A stretch of 64,000 bases of DNA from Corynebacterium spheniscorum (lineage in GTDB: Bacteria > Actinomycetota > Actinomycetes > Mycobacteriales > Mycobacteriaceae): positions 229,721-293,720 of the forward strand of contig NZ_FOPJ01000002.1 in the NCBI RefSeq assembly GCF_900113445.1. The letters run 5' to 3'. The first letter of the stretch is position 1, and each line of letters begins with the position of its first letter. Positions 35,605-45,575 of this stretch are shown piece after piece. The translations under genes were made by a program, and so were the position numbers. The notes below the pieces were generated by a model, which was not told where the DNA came from, did no database searches, and saw nothing but the letters and a program-made list of their open reading frames with translations.

Positions 35605-38340
35605 CTACACAACAGTCGGGTCATCTAGCTTGTACTTCTTCGCAGCCTCAGCGGCCACGGAGCGGTCGATCTCACCGGCACGACCCAGCGCAGCCAGGAT
35701 CGCCACGGTAATGGACTCCGCATCCACATTGAAGAAGCGGCGGGCAGCCGGGCGGGTATCGGAGAAACCGAAACCATCGGTACCTAGCGTGGTGTAGTCA
35801 CCCGGAACCAGCTTGCGGATGGATTCCTGCAGGTCACTGGCGAAGTCCGAGACACCCACATAGGGGCCGGAAGCCTTCTTCAGCTGCTGGGTGCAGAAGG
35901 GCTCTGGCAGCTTCTCATCCGGGTAGCGCAGCTTCTCTTGGGTGCGTGCGGTACCTTCGCGAGCCAGCTCGGTCCAGGAGGTCACCGAGAAGATATTCGC
36001 GGCCACATCGTATTCCTTGAGCAGCTCGCGGGCCTTCAAGGCAGCCTGCATACCAATACCGGATGCCAGGATGCTGGCCTCATGCTTGCCGCCCTCAGCC
36101 TTTTCGAAGAGGTAGATGCCCTTGTGCAGGCCCTCTACGTCCAGGTCCTCGGGTTCGGCGGGCTGGTGCACCGGCTCGTTGTAGATGGTCATGTAGTAGA
36201 TGACATCTTCGCCGCGGCCGGGGCCGTACATGCGGTCAATGCCTTCATGCACCAGGTGCGCGACTTCATAGGCGAAGGCCGGGTCATAGGACACCACAGC
36301 CGGGTTGGTGGAGGCCAGGATGGGGGAGTGGCCATCCATGTGCTGCAGGCCTTCACCGGTGAGGGTGGTGCGCCCAGCGGTAGCGCCGAAGAGGAAGCCG
36401 CGGGCCATTTGGTCAGCAGCGGCCCAGATGGAGTCACCGGTGCGCTGGAAGCCGAACATCGAGTAGAAGATATACAGCGGAATCATCGCTTCGCCGTGCG
36501 TGGCGTAGCTGGTGCCCGCAGCAATGAAGGAGGCCACCGAGCCGGCTTCGTTGATGCCTTCGTGCAGGATCTGACCATCGGTTGCTTCGCGGTAGCTCAG
36601 CATCAGATCATGGTCCACCGGCACATAGTTTTGGCCATGCGGGTTGTAGATCTTCAAGGTCGGGAACCAGGAGTCCATGCCAAAGGTACGGGCCTCATCC
36701 GGGATGATCGGCACCAGGCGCTGCTGAATCACCTTATCGCGCATGAGCTCCTTGAAGGTACGCACCACAGCCATGGTGGTGGCCACTTCTTGCTTACCGG
36801 AACCCTTGCGGACGGTGCGCAGCTTATCTAGGGAAGGAACCTGGATCGGCTCATAGCTGGTGCGGCGTTCCGGCAGGAAGCCGCCGAGCTCCTTGCGGCG
36901 CTCCAGCATGTACTTGATTTCTTCGGAATCCTTGCCGGGGTGGTAGTAGGGCGGCAGCTTCGGATCCTTCTCCAGGTCCGCATCCGAAATCGGAATGCCC
37001 TGCTTATCGCGGAAGAGCTTGAGGTCTTCGAGGCTCAGCTTCTTCATCTGGTGGGTCGCATTGCGGCCCTCGAAGTTGTGGCCGAGACCGTAGCCCTTAA
37101 TGGTGTGCGCCAGGATCACGGTCGGGCGATCCTTGGTGTTCATGGCGCGCTGATAGGCGGCATAGACCTTGCGGTAGTCATGGCCACCGCGGCGCAGGTG
37201 CCAAATATCTTCATCGCTCATGTTTTCCACAAGCTTTAGGGTGCGCGGATCGCGGCCGAAGAAGTGTTCGCGCACATAGGCGCCATCATTGGCCTTGAAG
37301 GTTTGATAGTCACCATCTGGGGTGGTGTTCATGATGTGCACCAGGGCACCATCTTGATCCTTCTCCAGCAGTTCATCCCATTCGCGGCCCCACACCACCT
37401 TGATCACGGACCAGCCGGCACCGCGGAAGAAGCTTTCCAGCTCCTGGATGATCTGGGTATTGCCACGCACCGGACCATCCAAACGCTGCAGGTTGCAGTT
37501 AATAACGAAGGTCAGGTTATCGAGGTTATTCAGCGCTGCCATTTGGATGAGGCCACGAGATTCCGGCTCATCCATTTCGCCATCACCCAAGAAGGCCCAC
37601 ACGTGCTGCTGGGAGGTGTCCTTGATGCCGCGGTTTTGGAGGTAGCGGTTAAAGCGTGCCTGGTAAATCGCATCCATTGGGCCAAGACCCATAGACACGG
37701 TAGGGAACTCCCAGAATTTTGGCATGCCATGCGGGTGCGGGTAGGAAGGCAGACCACCTTGGGGGCGGGAGACTTCCTGGCGGAAGCCATCGAGGTCATC
37801 TTCGGTGAGGCGACCTTCGAGGAAGGCGCGGGCATAAATACCGGGGGAGGCGTGGCCCTGGAAGAAGATGTGGTCGCCGCCGCCGGGGTGATCCTTGCCG
37901 CGGAAGAAGTGGTTGAAGCCAACTTCATAGAGCGGGGCGGCACCGGCGTAGGTGGAGATGTGGCCACCCACCGAAATTCCGGGGCGTTGAGCACGGTGCA
38001 CCATGATGGCGGCATTCCAGCGCATCCAGCGGCGGTAGCGCTTTTCAATTTCCTCATCACCAGGGAATTCCGGTTCCATGGAGGTGGGGATGGTGTTGAC
38101 ATAATCCGTCGAGAGCATCGGCGGTAGGGCAACACGCTTGGCGGATGCGCGCTCCAGCAGGCGCAGCATCAGGTAACGGGCGCGCTCCGGGCTGGACTCA
38201 GCGAGCAAGCCGTCGAGCGAATCCATCCACTCGCGGGTTTCCTCCGGGTCGGAGTCATTCAAATAAGACGCAACACCATCACGAATAATCGCGAAGTTGC
38301 TGTCGTCGGTCGGCTTGCCACCGAGCTTGTGCTCAGCCAT
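35605..38340 (-). CDS. aceE: Pyruvate dehydrogenase E1 component (homodimeric type)
   Basis: 911 residues, normal length. Decarboxylates pyruvate with thiamine diphosphate and passes the acetyl group to E2. TPP motif [12 protein letters not shown]...NCN; substrate-site regions [26 protein letters not shown]. Start ATG 38340 with AGGAGG six bases upstream. In Corynebacterium aceE stands alone, away from aceF and lpd, and forms a mixed PDH/OGDH complex (established for C. glutamicum). An inverted repeat spans its promoter and ribosome-binding site. Confidence 0.97.
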   Translation of the reverse strand: MAEHKLGGKPTDDSNFAIIRDGVASYLNDSDPEETREWMDSLDGLLAESSPERARYLMLRLLERASAKRVALPPMLSTDYVNTIPTSMEPEFPGDEEIEKRYRRWMRWNAAIMVHRAQRPGISVGGHISTYAGAAPLYEVGFNHFFRGKDHPGGGDHIFFQGHASPGIYARAFLEGRLTEDDLDGFRQEVSRPQGGLPSYPHPHGMPKFWEFPTVSMGLGPMDAIYQARFNRYLQNRGIKDTSQQHVWAFLGDGEMDEPESRGLIQMAALNNLDNLTFVINCNLQRLDGPVRGNTQIIQELESFFRGAGWSVIKVVWGREWDELLEKDQDGALVHIMNTTPDGDYQTFKANDGAYVREHFFGRDPRTLKLVENMSDEDIWHLRRGGHDYRKVYAAYQRAMNTKDRPTVILAHTIKGYGLGHNFEGRNATHQMKKLSLEDLKLFRDKQGIPISDADLEKDPKLPPYYHPGKDSEEIKYMLERRKELGGFLPERRTSYEPIQVPSLDKLRTVRKGSGKQEVATTMAVVRTFKELMRDKVIQQRLVPIIPDEARTFGMDSWFPTLKIYNPHGQNYVPVDHDLMLSYREATDGQILHEGINEAGSVASFIAAGTSYATHGEAMIPLYIFYSMFGFQRTGDSIWAAADQMARGFLFGATAGRTTLTGEGLQHMDGHSPILASTNPAVVSYDPAFAYEVAHLVHEGIDRMYGPGRGEDVIYYMTIYNEPVHQPAEPEDLDVEGLHKGIYLFEKAEGGKHEASILASGIGMQAALKARELLKEYDVAANIFSVTSWTELAREGTARTQEKLRYPDEKLPEPFCTQQLKKASGPYVGVSDFASDLQESIRKLVPGDYTTLGTDGFGFSDTRPAARRFFNVDAESITVAILAALGRAGEIDRSVAAEAAKKYKLDDPTVV

Positions 38341-38348
38341 TCCAAACC

Positions 38349-38385
38349 TCCTAGGGGAAAGCAATTGTTGATGTTCCCCCTAGGA
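38349..38385. promoter_or_regulatory. Inverted repeat overlapping aceE -10 box and ribosome-binding site
   Basis: TCCTAGGGG (38349-38357) and CCCCTAGGA (38377-38385), perfect 9-bp arms 19 bp apart. The proximal arm contains AGGA of the SD (minus strand 38352-38347). The distal arm overlaps TATCCT at 38387-38382, the likely -10. Depending on the true start it is an operator or a 5'-UTR hairpin. Confidence 0.55.
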
Positions 38386-38762
38386 TACGTGCCCCGGCGC
38401 AATTCTGGCAGCCCCGCATGGACCTAGAAAAAGTGAACCGAGTTGAAAACATCGCCGGTGATCTGCAAAAACCCCGTGACCGGGCTAAATGTGCTGCTGT
38501 GTATATTCCTCATTCGCAAGCGTGTGAAGATCGCGAATATTTTGCTTTGCATACTACCTTTAGCGTCACAGTCATAAAGTTCCTTCAACGTTCCTTTAGT
38601 GACCTGGTGGAATAACTGTGCTTTGCTCGAGATCGTGGGTGGGGGTGGGCACGGGGGTAACGGGAGGCAGAGTTCCACCGTGGACGCGCCGTGCTGGTTT
38701 GATACGCGGTAATGTGCGTTTAAACAACAGGTTGTGCTTTAGATATGAGGAGGATCACGAAC
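38386..38762. other. Intergenic region between aceE and DUF3052 gene
   Basis: About 375 bp, A+T-richer than its neighbours in the middle. CCTTTAGYG occurs twice (near 38560 and 38594). A G-run block lies near 38638-38660 and GTTTAAAC palindrome near 38718-38725. Two small ORFs on opposite strands (38418-38615 and 38424-38678) overlap and look non-coding. It must hold the aceE and DUF3052 promoters. Confidence 0.5.
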
Positions 38763-39197
38763 GTGGCAGACGCTGCGGCCACCGATAAGAATCAAGCTCA
38801 CGCTTATGTCCAGAAGCTGGGCGTTAACCCAGGCCAGTCGGTGCAAGAGGTTGGCTGGGATGAAGATTGCGATAGCTCGATCTCGGAAGCAGTCGAGGAC
38901 ATCATCGGGGAAGAACTCATTGATGAAGACACCGATGAAATCTGCGACGTGGTCCTCATGTGGTGGCGGGAAGAAGATGGCGACCTGGTCGATGGCCTCG
39001 TCGATAGCATCCGTCCGCTGGCCCCCAATGGGCGCATTTGGTTGCTGACCCCCGGCGCCGGCAAGCCTGGACACATTGTGCCCGGGGTAATCAATGAGTC
39101 CGCGCAATTAGCTGGTTTGGTGCAAACCAAAGCGGAGCGTTTTGGTGCCTGGCAGGGCTCCTGCCTGGAACAAGTCGGGACTATTCGAAAGAGCTGA
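38763..39197 (+). CDS. DUF3052 family protein
   Basis: 144 residues from GTG 38763, chosen because GAGGAGG lies nine bases upstream. Actinobacterial DUF3052 family: QKLGVNPGQSVQEVGWDEDCD, SISEAVEDIIGEELIDEDTDEICDVVLMWWRE, then APNGRIWLLTPGAGKPGHIVPGVI. Acidic and soluble. No function is established. It sits between aceE and tRNA-Val, as it does near aceE in related genomes (family knowledge). Confidence 0.88.
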   Translation: MADAAATDKNQAHAYVQKLGVNPGQSVQEVGWDEDCDSSISEAVEDIIGEELIDEDTDEICDVVLMWWREEDGDLVDGLVDSIRPLAPNGRIWLLTPGAGKPGHIVPGVINESAQLAGLVQTKAERFGAWQGSCLEQVGTIRKS

Positions 39198-39283
39198 ACC
39201 TAAATTTCACCCTCGGCATCGGTGGTGCTATGGTGAATCGGTCGCTGCGATGCGTGGTCCCACATACACGCTTGCATGCGCAT

Positions 39284-39359
39284 GCGCCTCTAGCTCAGCT
39301 GGAAGAGCAGCTGGTTTACACCCAGCAGGTCGGCGGTTCGAGCCCGTCGGGGCGCACCA
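39284..39359 (+). tRNA. tRNA-Val (TAC)
   Basis: 76-nt cloverleaf with encoded CCA. Acceptor GCGCCTC pairs with GGGGCGC, discriminator A; D-arm TAGCTCAGCTGGAAGAGC; anticodon arm GCTGG-TTTACAC-CCAGC with TAC; T-arm GGCGGTTCGAGCCCGTC. The 3' part is overlapped antisense by the next gene. Confidence 0.95.
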
Positions 39360-39813
39360 CTTTTTCTGCCTCCAAGGCAGCCACACAATCAGGGGATACT
39401 CGCGCAATAAAACCACTACGCGCGGCAAACGGGGGAGAAATCAACGTTCCCTTAGGAAGCACCTGCGCCAGGGGCTCGGCCAAAGCCTCCCAAGAGTCGA
39501 TATAGCGGTCCCCTTCCGGGGAAAAGACGCTGCCATGCGGGGTCGGGGAATCCGCGAGGAAGCGCAGGCCGAGGCTTTCGAGCAGGCGCAGGACATCGGT
39601 GCTTTCGTTGAGCAGTTCGACATTGGTGAATAGCCCGGGCGTGCTGATCAGTGCATGCAGTGGGTGGAGTTCGGAGGTGGCGGCGGCGTCGAGTTCTTGG
39701 ATTTCGGCTTCGCTGAGCTTGCGGTTGAGGATCAGCCCGCTATGTTTGCTTAAAAACCGCAGCATCGGGGAGTAGCGCGGGGTAGGGGAGAAGATTTGTT
39801 TAAAGAGCGACAC
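39316..39813 (-). CDS. Hypothetical protein whose 3' end overlaps tRNA-Val antisense
   Basis: 165 residues, unknown family; N-terminal MSLFKQIFSPTPRYSPMLRF, no signal peptide. GTG start, two residues' distance after SURF1 (5-base gap), so it is the last gene of that minus-strand group. The final 14 codons (PDGLEPPTCWV) are antisense to tRNA-Val, a well-known signature of reading frames that run through a tRNA. The body (residues 1-150) looks coding. The natural stop may have been lost, or the tRNA may have been gained here. Confidence 0.65.
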   Translation of the reverse strand: MSLFKQIFSPTPRYSPMLRFLSKHSGLILNRKLSEAEIQELDAAATSELHPLHALISTPGLFTNVELLNESTDVLRLLESLGLRFLADSPTPHGSVFSPEGDRYIDSWEALAEPLAQVLPKGTLISPPFAARSGFIARVSPDCVAALEAEKVVRPDGLEPPTCWV

Positions 39814-39818
39814 CTTTT

Positions 39819-40775
39819 TTAAAACCTTTCGCGTTTGCGGCGCCCTAATTTGCTGAAGTGATCAGGGTGCTGCCCACCATAACGCGAACGCACATCGCGG
39901 GAGCGCGTCTCCGGGGCTGAGGCCTCCGGGGCTGAGGCTTCCGGCGCTGAGGCCTCTGCAGGAGTTTCCTCTTCGGGGGTCTGCTCTTCGGTGGCTTCCG
40001 CTTGGACCTCGGCTTCTTCTTCTCGCACGCGGCGGCGTTCGCGCAGCTCAGAGTAGATGAAATAACCCAAACCGAGCGGGGCCATAATGCCAAAAGCAAT
40101 CCACTGCAGCCCATAAGAAAGGTGCGAACCGCGATCCAGCTTAGGGATGGGGATGGGGCGAAGCGAACCTGGCTGATCGGGGGAAAGCTGCACCCAGGCA
40201 TCGACCAGGTCCTGGCCGGTGACCTGCGAAATCTCTTCGGTATTAATGCCATAGACCTGGTGGTAGCCGCCATCTTCCATGGGCTGGGTCTTCGGCTTTT
40301 GCTCATCGGCGCGCAGCACCCCCACCACCGTGGTGGTTTCTGCGGGCGCCTTGGGGATCGGCGGGGTGGCACCTTCAATGGGTGGTTCATAACCGCGGTT
40401 GATCAAGATAATCGCACCTTGATCGCTTTGGAAAGGCACCAGGGATTGGAAGGCGGGGTTGGCTTCTACGGGGCGGAGGCGCAAGAGCACTTCGCTTTCA
40501 GGCAGGTAATGCCCGCGGATGGCGACCCGCGTCCATTCCTTTTCTGCAGGCAGTTGGTGCTCGGTGCCCATCACCTCTTCATAGGGGATGGGGTTTTCTT
40601 TGAAGGCGCGCTCGATCTGCTCATTGCGGTGCACCAGGGCATCGTCTTTGCCGAGCTGCCAGGGAGCGAGGAAAGTGAAGGCGAAATAAGAGAACACCAA
40701 CACTGCGAGCAGGGAGAGGAACCAGCCGGGTGTTAAGAAGGCACGCCAGCCTTTCCGCCGATTGTGAGCTTTCAC
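39819..40775 (-). CDS. SURF1 family cytochrome c oxidase biogenesis protein
   Basis: 318 residues. Two membrane helices bracket the SURF1 domain: residues about 16-38 (FLSLLAVLVFSYFAFTFLAP) and about 225-245 (WIAFGIMAPLGLGYFIYSEL). Typical motifs are LGKDDALVHRNEQIERA and ILINRGYEP. SURF1 helps insert haem into cytochrome aa3 oxidase. GTG start. The cytoplasmic C-terminus is Glu-rich with EASAP repeated three times. It follows the tyrosine phosphatase gene by 11 bases. Confidence 0.9.
   Translation of the reverse strand: MKAHNRRKGWRAFLTPGWFLSLLAVLVFSYFAFTFLAPWQLGKDDALVHRNEQIERAFKENPIPYEEVMGTEHQLPAEKEWTRVAIRGHYLPESEVLLRLRPVEANPAFQSLVPFQSDQGAIILINRGYEPPIEGATPPIPKAPAETTTVVGVLRADEQKPKTQPMEDGGYHQVYGINTEEISQVTGQDLVDAWVQLSPDQPGSLRPIPIPKLDRGSHLSYGLQWIAFGIMAPLGLGYFIYSELRERRRVREEEAEVQAEATEEQTPEEETPAEASAPEASAPEASAPETRSRDVRSRYGGQHPDHFSKLGRRKRERF
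39911..39955 (-). repeat. 15-bp tandem repeat x3 in SURF1 gene
   Basis: Three near-identical 15-bp units (CCGGGGCTGAGGCCT and variants) encoding EASAP three times in the C-terminal tail. Confidence 0.9.
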
Positions 40776-40786
40776 AACAACCCAGC

Positions 40787-41332
40787 TTAGCGCTCCGCTA
40801 CTTTTTGCTTCGCCCAGTCGAGCAAACCAGGCACCGCAGCCTCAATCTCCTCGCGGGTACGCGAGAACCCCTCCGGGCCGCCATAGTAGGGATCATCCAC
40901 GCTGGCACCGGCAGGGGAAGCCGGATCAAAACTGCGCAGCAAACGCACCTTCTTCGGATCCATCCCGCGGCGCAGTAGGCGATCGCGGTGCCCGGAATCC
41001 AGCGCCACAATCAGATCCGCGGCCTCATCCTCGGGGCCAAATTGGCTGGCGCGATGCGCCTCCCCGTCATAGCCGTGGGCGGCGAGTTCCGCGCGGGCGC
41101 GCTCATCGGCTTGTTGCCCCACATGCCAATCCCCGGTGCCACAGGAAATGGCGCGCACCTGATCCGCCAACCCCGCTTCGGCGACGGCGTGGGCGAAAAT
41201 GACCTCGGCCATGGGGGAGCGGCAAATATTTCCGGTGCACACGAAGGTCAGCGTCAGCGGGTTGCTCTTGCTTGGGTTGCTCTTGCTTGGGTTGCTCTTG
41301 CTGGTGTTAGTGCTTGTTGCCGAAGTGCTCAT
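40787..41332 (-). CDS. Low-molecular-weight protein tyrosine phosphatase
   Basis: 181 residues. The P-loop is CTGNICRS (CX5R, Cys nucleophile about residue 33), and the general-acid loop is DDPYYGG. Such enzymes act in capsule or exopolysaccharide regulation, or stress signalling. ATG with AGGAG upstream. It overlaps the upstream HAD gene by 26 bp. A Ser/Lys/Asn/Pro leader (residues 1-27) holds three SKSNP units and looks unstructured. Confidence 0.92.
   Translation of the reverse strand: MSTSATSTNTSKSNPSKSNPSKSNPLTLTFVCTGNICRSPMAEVIFAHAVAEAGLADQVRAISCGTGDWHVGQQADERARAELAAHGYDGEAHRASQFGPEDEAADLIVALDSGHRDRLLRRGMDPKKVRLLRSFDPASPAGASVDDPYYGGPEGFSRTREEIEAAVPGLLDWAKQKVAER
41259..41303 (-). repeat. 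15-bp tandem repeat x3 in tyrosine phosphatase gene
   Basis: GGGTTGCTCTTGCTT three times (last base differs in the third), encoding SKSNP repeats in the N-terminal leader. Confidence 0.95.
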
Positions 41333-41972
41333 AAATAATCTCCTCTAACTGCGCTGGGCTATCTGCGCGATACTGCGCGGCCGCCCACTCCTCAGGCGTC
41401 CCATAACCCCAGTTCACGGCCACAGTGGGGATCCCAAACTGCGCGGCACCAGCAATATCATGCTGGCGATCACCCACCATGAGGATCTCCGACTCGCGGC
41501 CATGGAGCTCTAGCTTATCTAGGACATACGCAATCACATCGTGTTTTTCCCGCCGCGGCCCATTTTCCTGCGCCGCCCCAATAAAACTAAACGCCTCGCG
41601 CATCTCAAAAAGCTCCAACACCTTCAACGCAAAGCGCTCCGACTTACTCGTCGCCGTCGCCAAGGTGAAATCCTCCGCCAGGCGCGGCAGTAACTCCGGC
41701 AACCCGGCATAGGGCTCACACTTCTTCCAATTCCCGCCCTCGGTGGCGGACATATAGTGCGCCAACCCCTCGCTGAGCTGCGCTTCCGGAACCCCGAAGC
41801 GCGCCAGGGATTGCACCATCGGTGGGCCGGGGATGGTGCGGATCTTATCCTCCGGTGGCAGCGGATACCCCAGTGAGGTCATTGCGTGCACAAAGGAAGC
41901 GCGAATACCTGGGTAGGAATCAATCAGAGTGCCATCAACGTCGAAAAATACGAAGCTCACGGCCTCAACCAT
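41307..41972 (-). CDS. HAD family phosphatase (phosphoglycolate phosphatase-like)
   Basis: 221 residues from ATG 41972; ATG 41996 is in frame but overlaps the divergent nif3 upstream region further. HAD motif I FFDVDGTLIDSYPG, motif II TSKSERFALK, motif IV MVGDRQHDIAGA; C1-type cap. CAGCAT seven bases before the start is a weak leaderless box. Divergent from nif3 with a very short shared promoter region. Confidence 0.9.
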   Translation of the reverse strand: MVEAVSFVFFDVDGTLIDSYPGIRASFVHAMTSLGYPLPPEDKIRTIPGPPMVQSLARFGVPEAQLSEGLAHYMSATEGGNWKKCEPYAGLPELLPRLAEDFTLATATSKSERFALKVLELFEMREAFSFIGAAQENGPRREKHDVIAYVLDKLELHGRESEILMVGDRQHDIAGAAQFGIPTVAVNWGYGTPEEWAAAQYRADSPAQLEEIIYEHFGNKH

Positions 41973-42023
41973 GCCAGCTATGCTGAGAAACTGCATCTAA
42001 TGGAAGGGATGAAGCAGCACACT

Positions 42024-43157
42024 ATGAGCATCACTGTCGCCGATATTCGCCGCATTATGGATCGCGCCTACCCGCCGCAGCTCGCCGAAAAATGGGATAA
42101 AAACGGGTTGATCTGCGGTGATCCCAACAACGAGGTGCAACGCGTGGCCTTCGCCTTGGAATGCGATATGGCTGTTGTGGAAGCCGCCGAGGCTGCCGGG
42201 GCGCAGATGATTATTGTGCACCACCCGCTGTTGCTCAAAGCCGTCTCCTCCGTGGCCGCCGACACCCCCAAAGGTGCGGTGCTGCATCGGCTGATCCGCA
42301 GCGGCATTGCGCTTTTCAATGCGCACACCAACGCCGATTCCGCGCGCCCCGGCGTGAACGATCACCTCTGCGAGATCCTCGGGCTTCACCCCGGGCGCCC
42401 GCTCGCCCCGCAATCTCAAGGCGCCCGCGATGCCTGGACGGTGTATTTCCCCTTAGCGACATCCGAGAACGTGCTTCCGCACCTTTTCACTCATGGTGCA
42501 GGAGAGATTGGGAACTATTGCCGCTGCTCTTTCTCTTCAACGGGAGAAGGACAATTCGAACCCCGCCCCGGGGCGGACCCCACCGAAGGCGAGATTGGGG
42601 TACTACACCGCGGCGAGGAAGAAAAAGTGGAATTCATTGCACCTGCTTCTCGTCGCCGCGAGATCTTGGCAGCCCTGCGGGAACACCACCCCTATGAGGA
42701 ACCCGCCTTCCATATTGTGGCGATGGAAGAAGATGCCGAGGCAGATAATGCGGTAGGTATTGGGCGCATCGGCAAGTTGCCAGAACCCATGCGGCTAGGC
42801 GATTTTGTGCAGCGCGTGGCAAATACCTTGCCCCAAACCGCGTGGGGGGTGCGCGCTACTGGTGACCCAGAACAGCTCATCCAAAAAGTAGCGGTGTGCT
42901 CTGGTTCCGGCGATAGCTTCTTGGACCTGGTGCGCGGGCTGGATGTGGATGCCTATTTAACCTCTGATCTGCGCCACCACCCGGTTGATGAGTACCTGCG
43001 CGCCGGGGGAGTGCCGGTGATTGATACCGCGCACTGGGCCAGCGAATTCCCGTGGACCAGCCAAGCCGCGGAGCTGATTGGCCGCGAAGCTGGGGTGGAG
43101 ACCATCATCGTGGATCACCGCAGCGACCCTTGGACAATGGGGGCTCAGCGCGGCTAG
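42024..43157 (+). CDS. Nif3-like dinuclear metal centre protein
   Basis: 377 residues from ATG 42024 (MSITVADIRRIMD); upstream ATGs at 42000 and 42009 are in frame and the ribosome-binding site is weak for all. Metal ligands occur in IVHHPLLL, NAHTNAD and, near the end, VIDTAHWASE; a central PII-like insertion covers about 125-235. Named GTP cyclohydrolase I type 2 homologue in databases, without proven activity. First of a plus-strand run into the zinc-ribbon and RNase H genes. Confidence 0.9.
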   Translation: MSITVADIRRIMDRAYPPQLAEKWDKNGLICGDPNNEVQRVAFALECDMAVVEAAEAAGAQMIIVHHPLLLKAVSSVAADTPKGAVLHRLIRSGIALFNAHTNADSARPGVNDHLCEILGLHPGRPLAPQSQGARDAWTVYFPLATSENVLPHLFTHGAGEIGNYCRCSFSSTGEGQFEPRPGADPTEGEIGVLHRGEEEKVEFIAPASRRREILAALREHHPYEEPAFHIVAMEEDAEADNAVGIGRIGKLPEPMRLGDFVQRVANTLPQTAWGVRATGDPEQLIQKVAVCSGSGDSFLDLVRGLDVDAYLTSDLRHHPVDEYLRAGGVPVIDTAHWASEFPWTSQAAELIGREAGVETIIVDHRSDPWTMGAQRG

Positions 43158-43219
43158 GCCTACACTAAAATCTCCGACTTAAACCTCTCTTTGCTCTCTG
43201 TTGAAGGAAGAACACCCCC

Positions 43220-43951
43220 ATGAAATTCGCACCGGAAATCCAACGCAACCTCCTGCACATGGCGATTATTCGCCGCCAATTAGAAGCCGGCGGTGCGGAA
43301 ATCATCACCCCGGAGCAAGCCGAACTCGATGAGTTGCTGGAACAACAACGCCGCCTACGCGATGCCGCCGCTAGTGCCGCGATGGCGGTGGAGGATATGG
43401 AAACCGAGATTCTGCGCATCCAAGCCGATGAGCGCAAACTCCGTCGCCGAGTCGCCGATGATCGCGAAGCATTGCGCGCCACCAGTGACCCGGAAAAACG
43501 CCGCGACCTGGAACATGATGAGTATTCGGCGAAATCCCGGATCGCGGATCTGCTGAGCGAATTGGCCGAAGCACATAATGAGATCCATGCCTTGCGCTCT
43601 AACCATGACAATCATGGTGCGCGGCTGGATGAACTGAATAAGAAGGTTGATTTAGCAACGCGTGCTCGCGATGCGGCCGCGGAATCCCGCCACCACCTCA
43701 GTGAGGAAAATATCATCGAAGATATTGAGCGTATCCGCGGTGAATTGCCCGAGGAATTACTTGAGGCCTATGACGCCGCCTATAAGGAATACGGTGTGGG
43801 CGCTGCTTTCTTCAATGGTCGTAGCTGCGGGGGTTGCCATATGATGTTGCCGGCTAATGACCGCACCCGCATTAGGAACCTGCCCGAAGATGAGGTTGCC
43901 GAATGCCCCAATTGCGCCACCTTGTTGGTGCGCACCTCGCTGCAGAACTAG
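43220..43951 (+). CDS. Coiled-coil protein with C4 zinc ribbon
   Basis: 243 residues. Residues about 20-170 form a charged alpha-helical coiled coil. The C-terminal zinc ribbon has CGGCHMMLP and CPNC (about 198-235). Family members are found across actinobacteria beside Nif3; described as possible nucleic-acid binding proteins. ATG with GAAGGAAG upstream. The gap to the RNase H gene is 18 bases. Confidence 0.9.
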   Translation: MKFAPEIQRNLLHMAIIRRQLEAGGAEIITPEQAELDELLEQQRRLRDAAASAAMAVEDMETEILRIQADERKLRRRVADDREALRATSDPEKRRDLEHDEYSAKSRIADLLSELAEAHNEIHALRSNHDNHGARLDELNKKVDLATRARDAAAESRHHLSEENIIEDIERIRGELPEELLEAYDAAYKEYGVGAAFFNGRSCGGCHMMLPANDRTRIRNLPEDEVAECPNCATLLVRTSLQN

Positions 43952-43969
43952 AAGGGGAGCAGCTCCTAG

Positions 43970-45127
43970 ATGAAATTGTGCATTGAATCCGATGGTGGTT
44001 CCCGCGGCAACCCCGGCATCGCCGGCTCCGGCACCGTTATTTATGATGGCGCGCGCCAAAAAATCCTTAAAGAAATGTCCTATGTGGTGGGCAAAGCCAC
44101 CAATAATGTGGCCGAATACCACAGCGTGATCAATGGGCTGCGCGCCGCCAAAGAGATGGGTGCCACCGAAGTGGAGGTCTATATGGACTCCAAGTTGGTG
44201 GTGGAGCAAATGTCTGGGCGTTGGAAAATCAAGCACCCAGATATGGCCGCATTAGCTAAAGAAGCCCAAGCCCTGGTTCGCGAGATCGGGCAGGTTAGTT
44301 TCCAATGGATTCCGCGTAAGGACAATGCCCGCGCAGATGCCCTCGCGAACCTCGCCATGGATGCCCTCGCTGATGGCGCCAAGCCCGGGTTTTTAGGGGA
44401 AGCGCCGGAGCGTGCTGCGGCTGGGAATGCTTCGGTGGAGGATGCTGCCCAGCCGGTGCGCTCGCCTTCGCATTGGGCCGGTCATAAAGAAGAACCCTTG
44501 CGGTTTTTCCTCATCCGCCATGGGGAAACCGAGTTCTCCACCCAGCTTCGCTATAGCGGTTGGGGTGATCCAGAGCTCACCGAGAAGGGTCGAACCCAAG
44601 CCAAGCGCAGTGCCACCCGACTTGCCGAGATACTAGATGGCCATGAGGTTGCCGCGATTTTCAGCTCGCCTTTATCGCGGGCGAAGGAAACCGCGCAGAT
44701 CATCCAAGCAGAACTGGGAGAAGTTCAGCTCAAAGAAGCTGAGGCGCTCAAGGAATTGAACTTCGGCACCTGGGAAGGGCTCACCTTCGCCCAAGCCCGC
44801 CAGCAGGATCCCACACTGCATGAAGCGTGGGTGGATAACCCCGCCGATAATGCCCCACCGGAAGGCGAAAGCATCCGCGAGCTCTACCAACGTGTGCGTA
44901 CCTGGCGGAATGGTTTAAACCGCCACTACAGCGGCAACACCTTGGTGGTAGTCAGCCACGTCAATGTGATTAAGGCCTTGGTATGCCAAGCCCTGGGTGC
45001 TGGACCCGGTTCGGTTAATCGTTTTTTCCTCGACCCAGCAGGTATCTCCGAGATCGAGTTTTATCCGCCCAGCGCGGGTGCTTGCGTGCGTCGGGTAAAT
45101 GAGACGGGACACCTTCAGGGCGTGTAA
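43970..45127 (+). CDS. Bifunctional RNase HI / histidine phosphatase
   Basis: 385 residues. N-terminal RNase HI domain (1-140): IESDGGSRGNPG (first Asp), VYMDSKLVVEQMSG (Asp in second acidic site) and KDNARADALAN (last Asp). C-terminal phosphoglycerate-mutase-type domain (about 175-380): FLIRHGETEF and VVSHVNVIKAL. The pairing matches mycobacterial Rv2228c, which has RNase H and acid/alpha-ribazole phosphatase activities (known). ATG with GGGGAG upstream. rnpB starts 11 bases after its stop. Confidence 0.95.
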   Translation: MKLCIESDGGSRGNPGIAGSGTVIYDGARQKILKEMSYVVGKATNNVAEYHSVINGLRAAKEMGATEVEVYMDSKLVVEQMSGRWKIKHPDMAALAKEAQALVREIGQVSFQWIPRKDNARADALANLAMDALADGAKPGFLGEAPERAAAGNASVEDAAQPVRSPSHWAGHKEEPLRFFLIRHGETEFSTQLRYSGWGDPELTEKGRTQAKRSATRLAEILDGHEVAAIFSSPLSRAKETAQIIQAELGEVQLKEAEALKELNFGTWEGLTFAQARQQDPTLHEAWVDNPADNAPPEGESIRELYQRVRTWRNGLNRHYSGNTLVVVSHVNVIKALVCQALGAGPGSVNRFFLDPAGISEIEFYPPSAGACVRRVNETGHLQGV

Positions 45128-45138
45128 GCTTCCCTCTT

Positions 45139-45566
<428 letters not shown>

Positions 45567-45575
45567 CCACAAACC

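Noticed and set aside
35938..36831. 297-aa plus-strand ORF
   Set aside because: Lies wholly antisense to aceE; high-G+C third-position bias creates long shadow frames.
38418..38678. Two small overlapping ORFs upstream of aceE
   Set aside because: On opposite strands of a spacer, no ribosome-binding site, no recognisable sequence.
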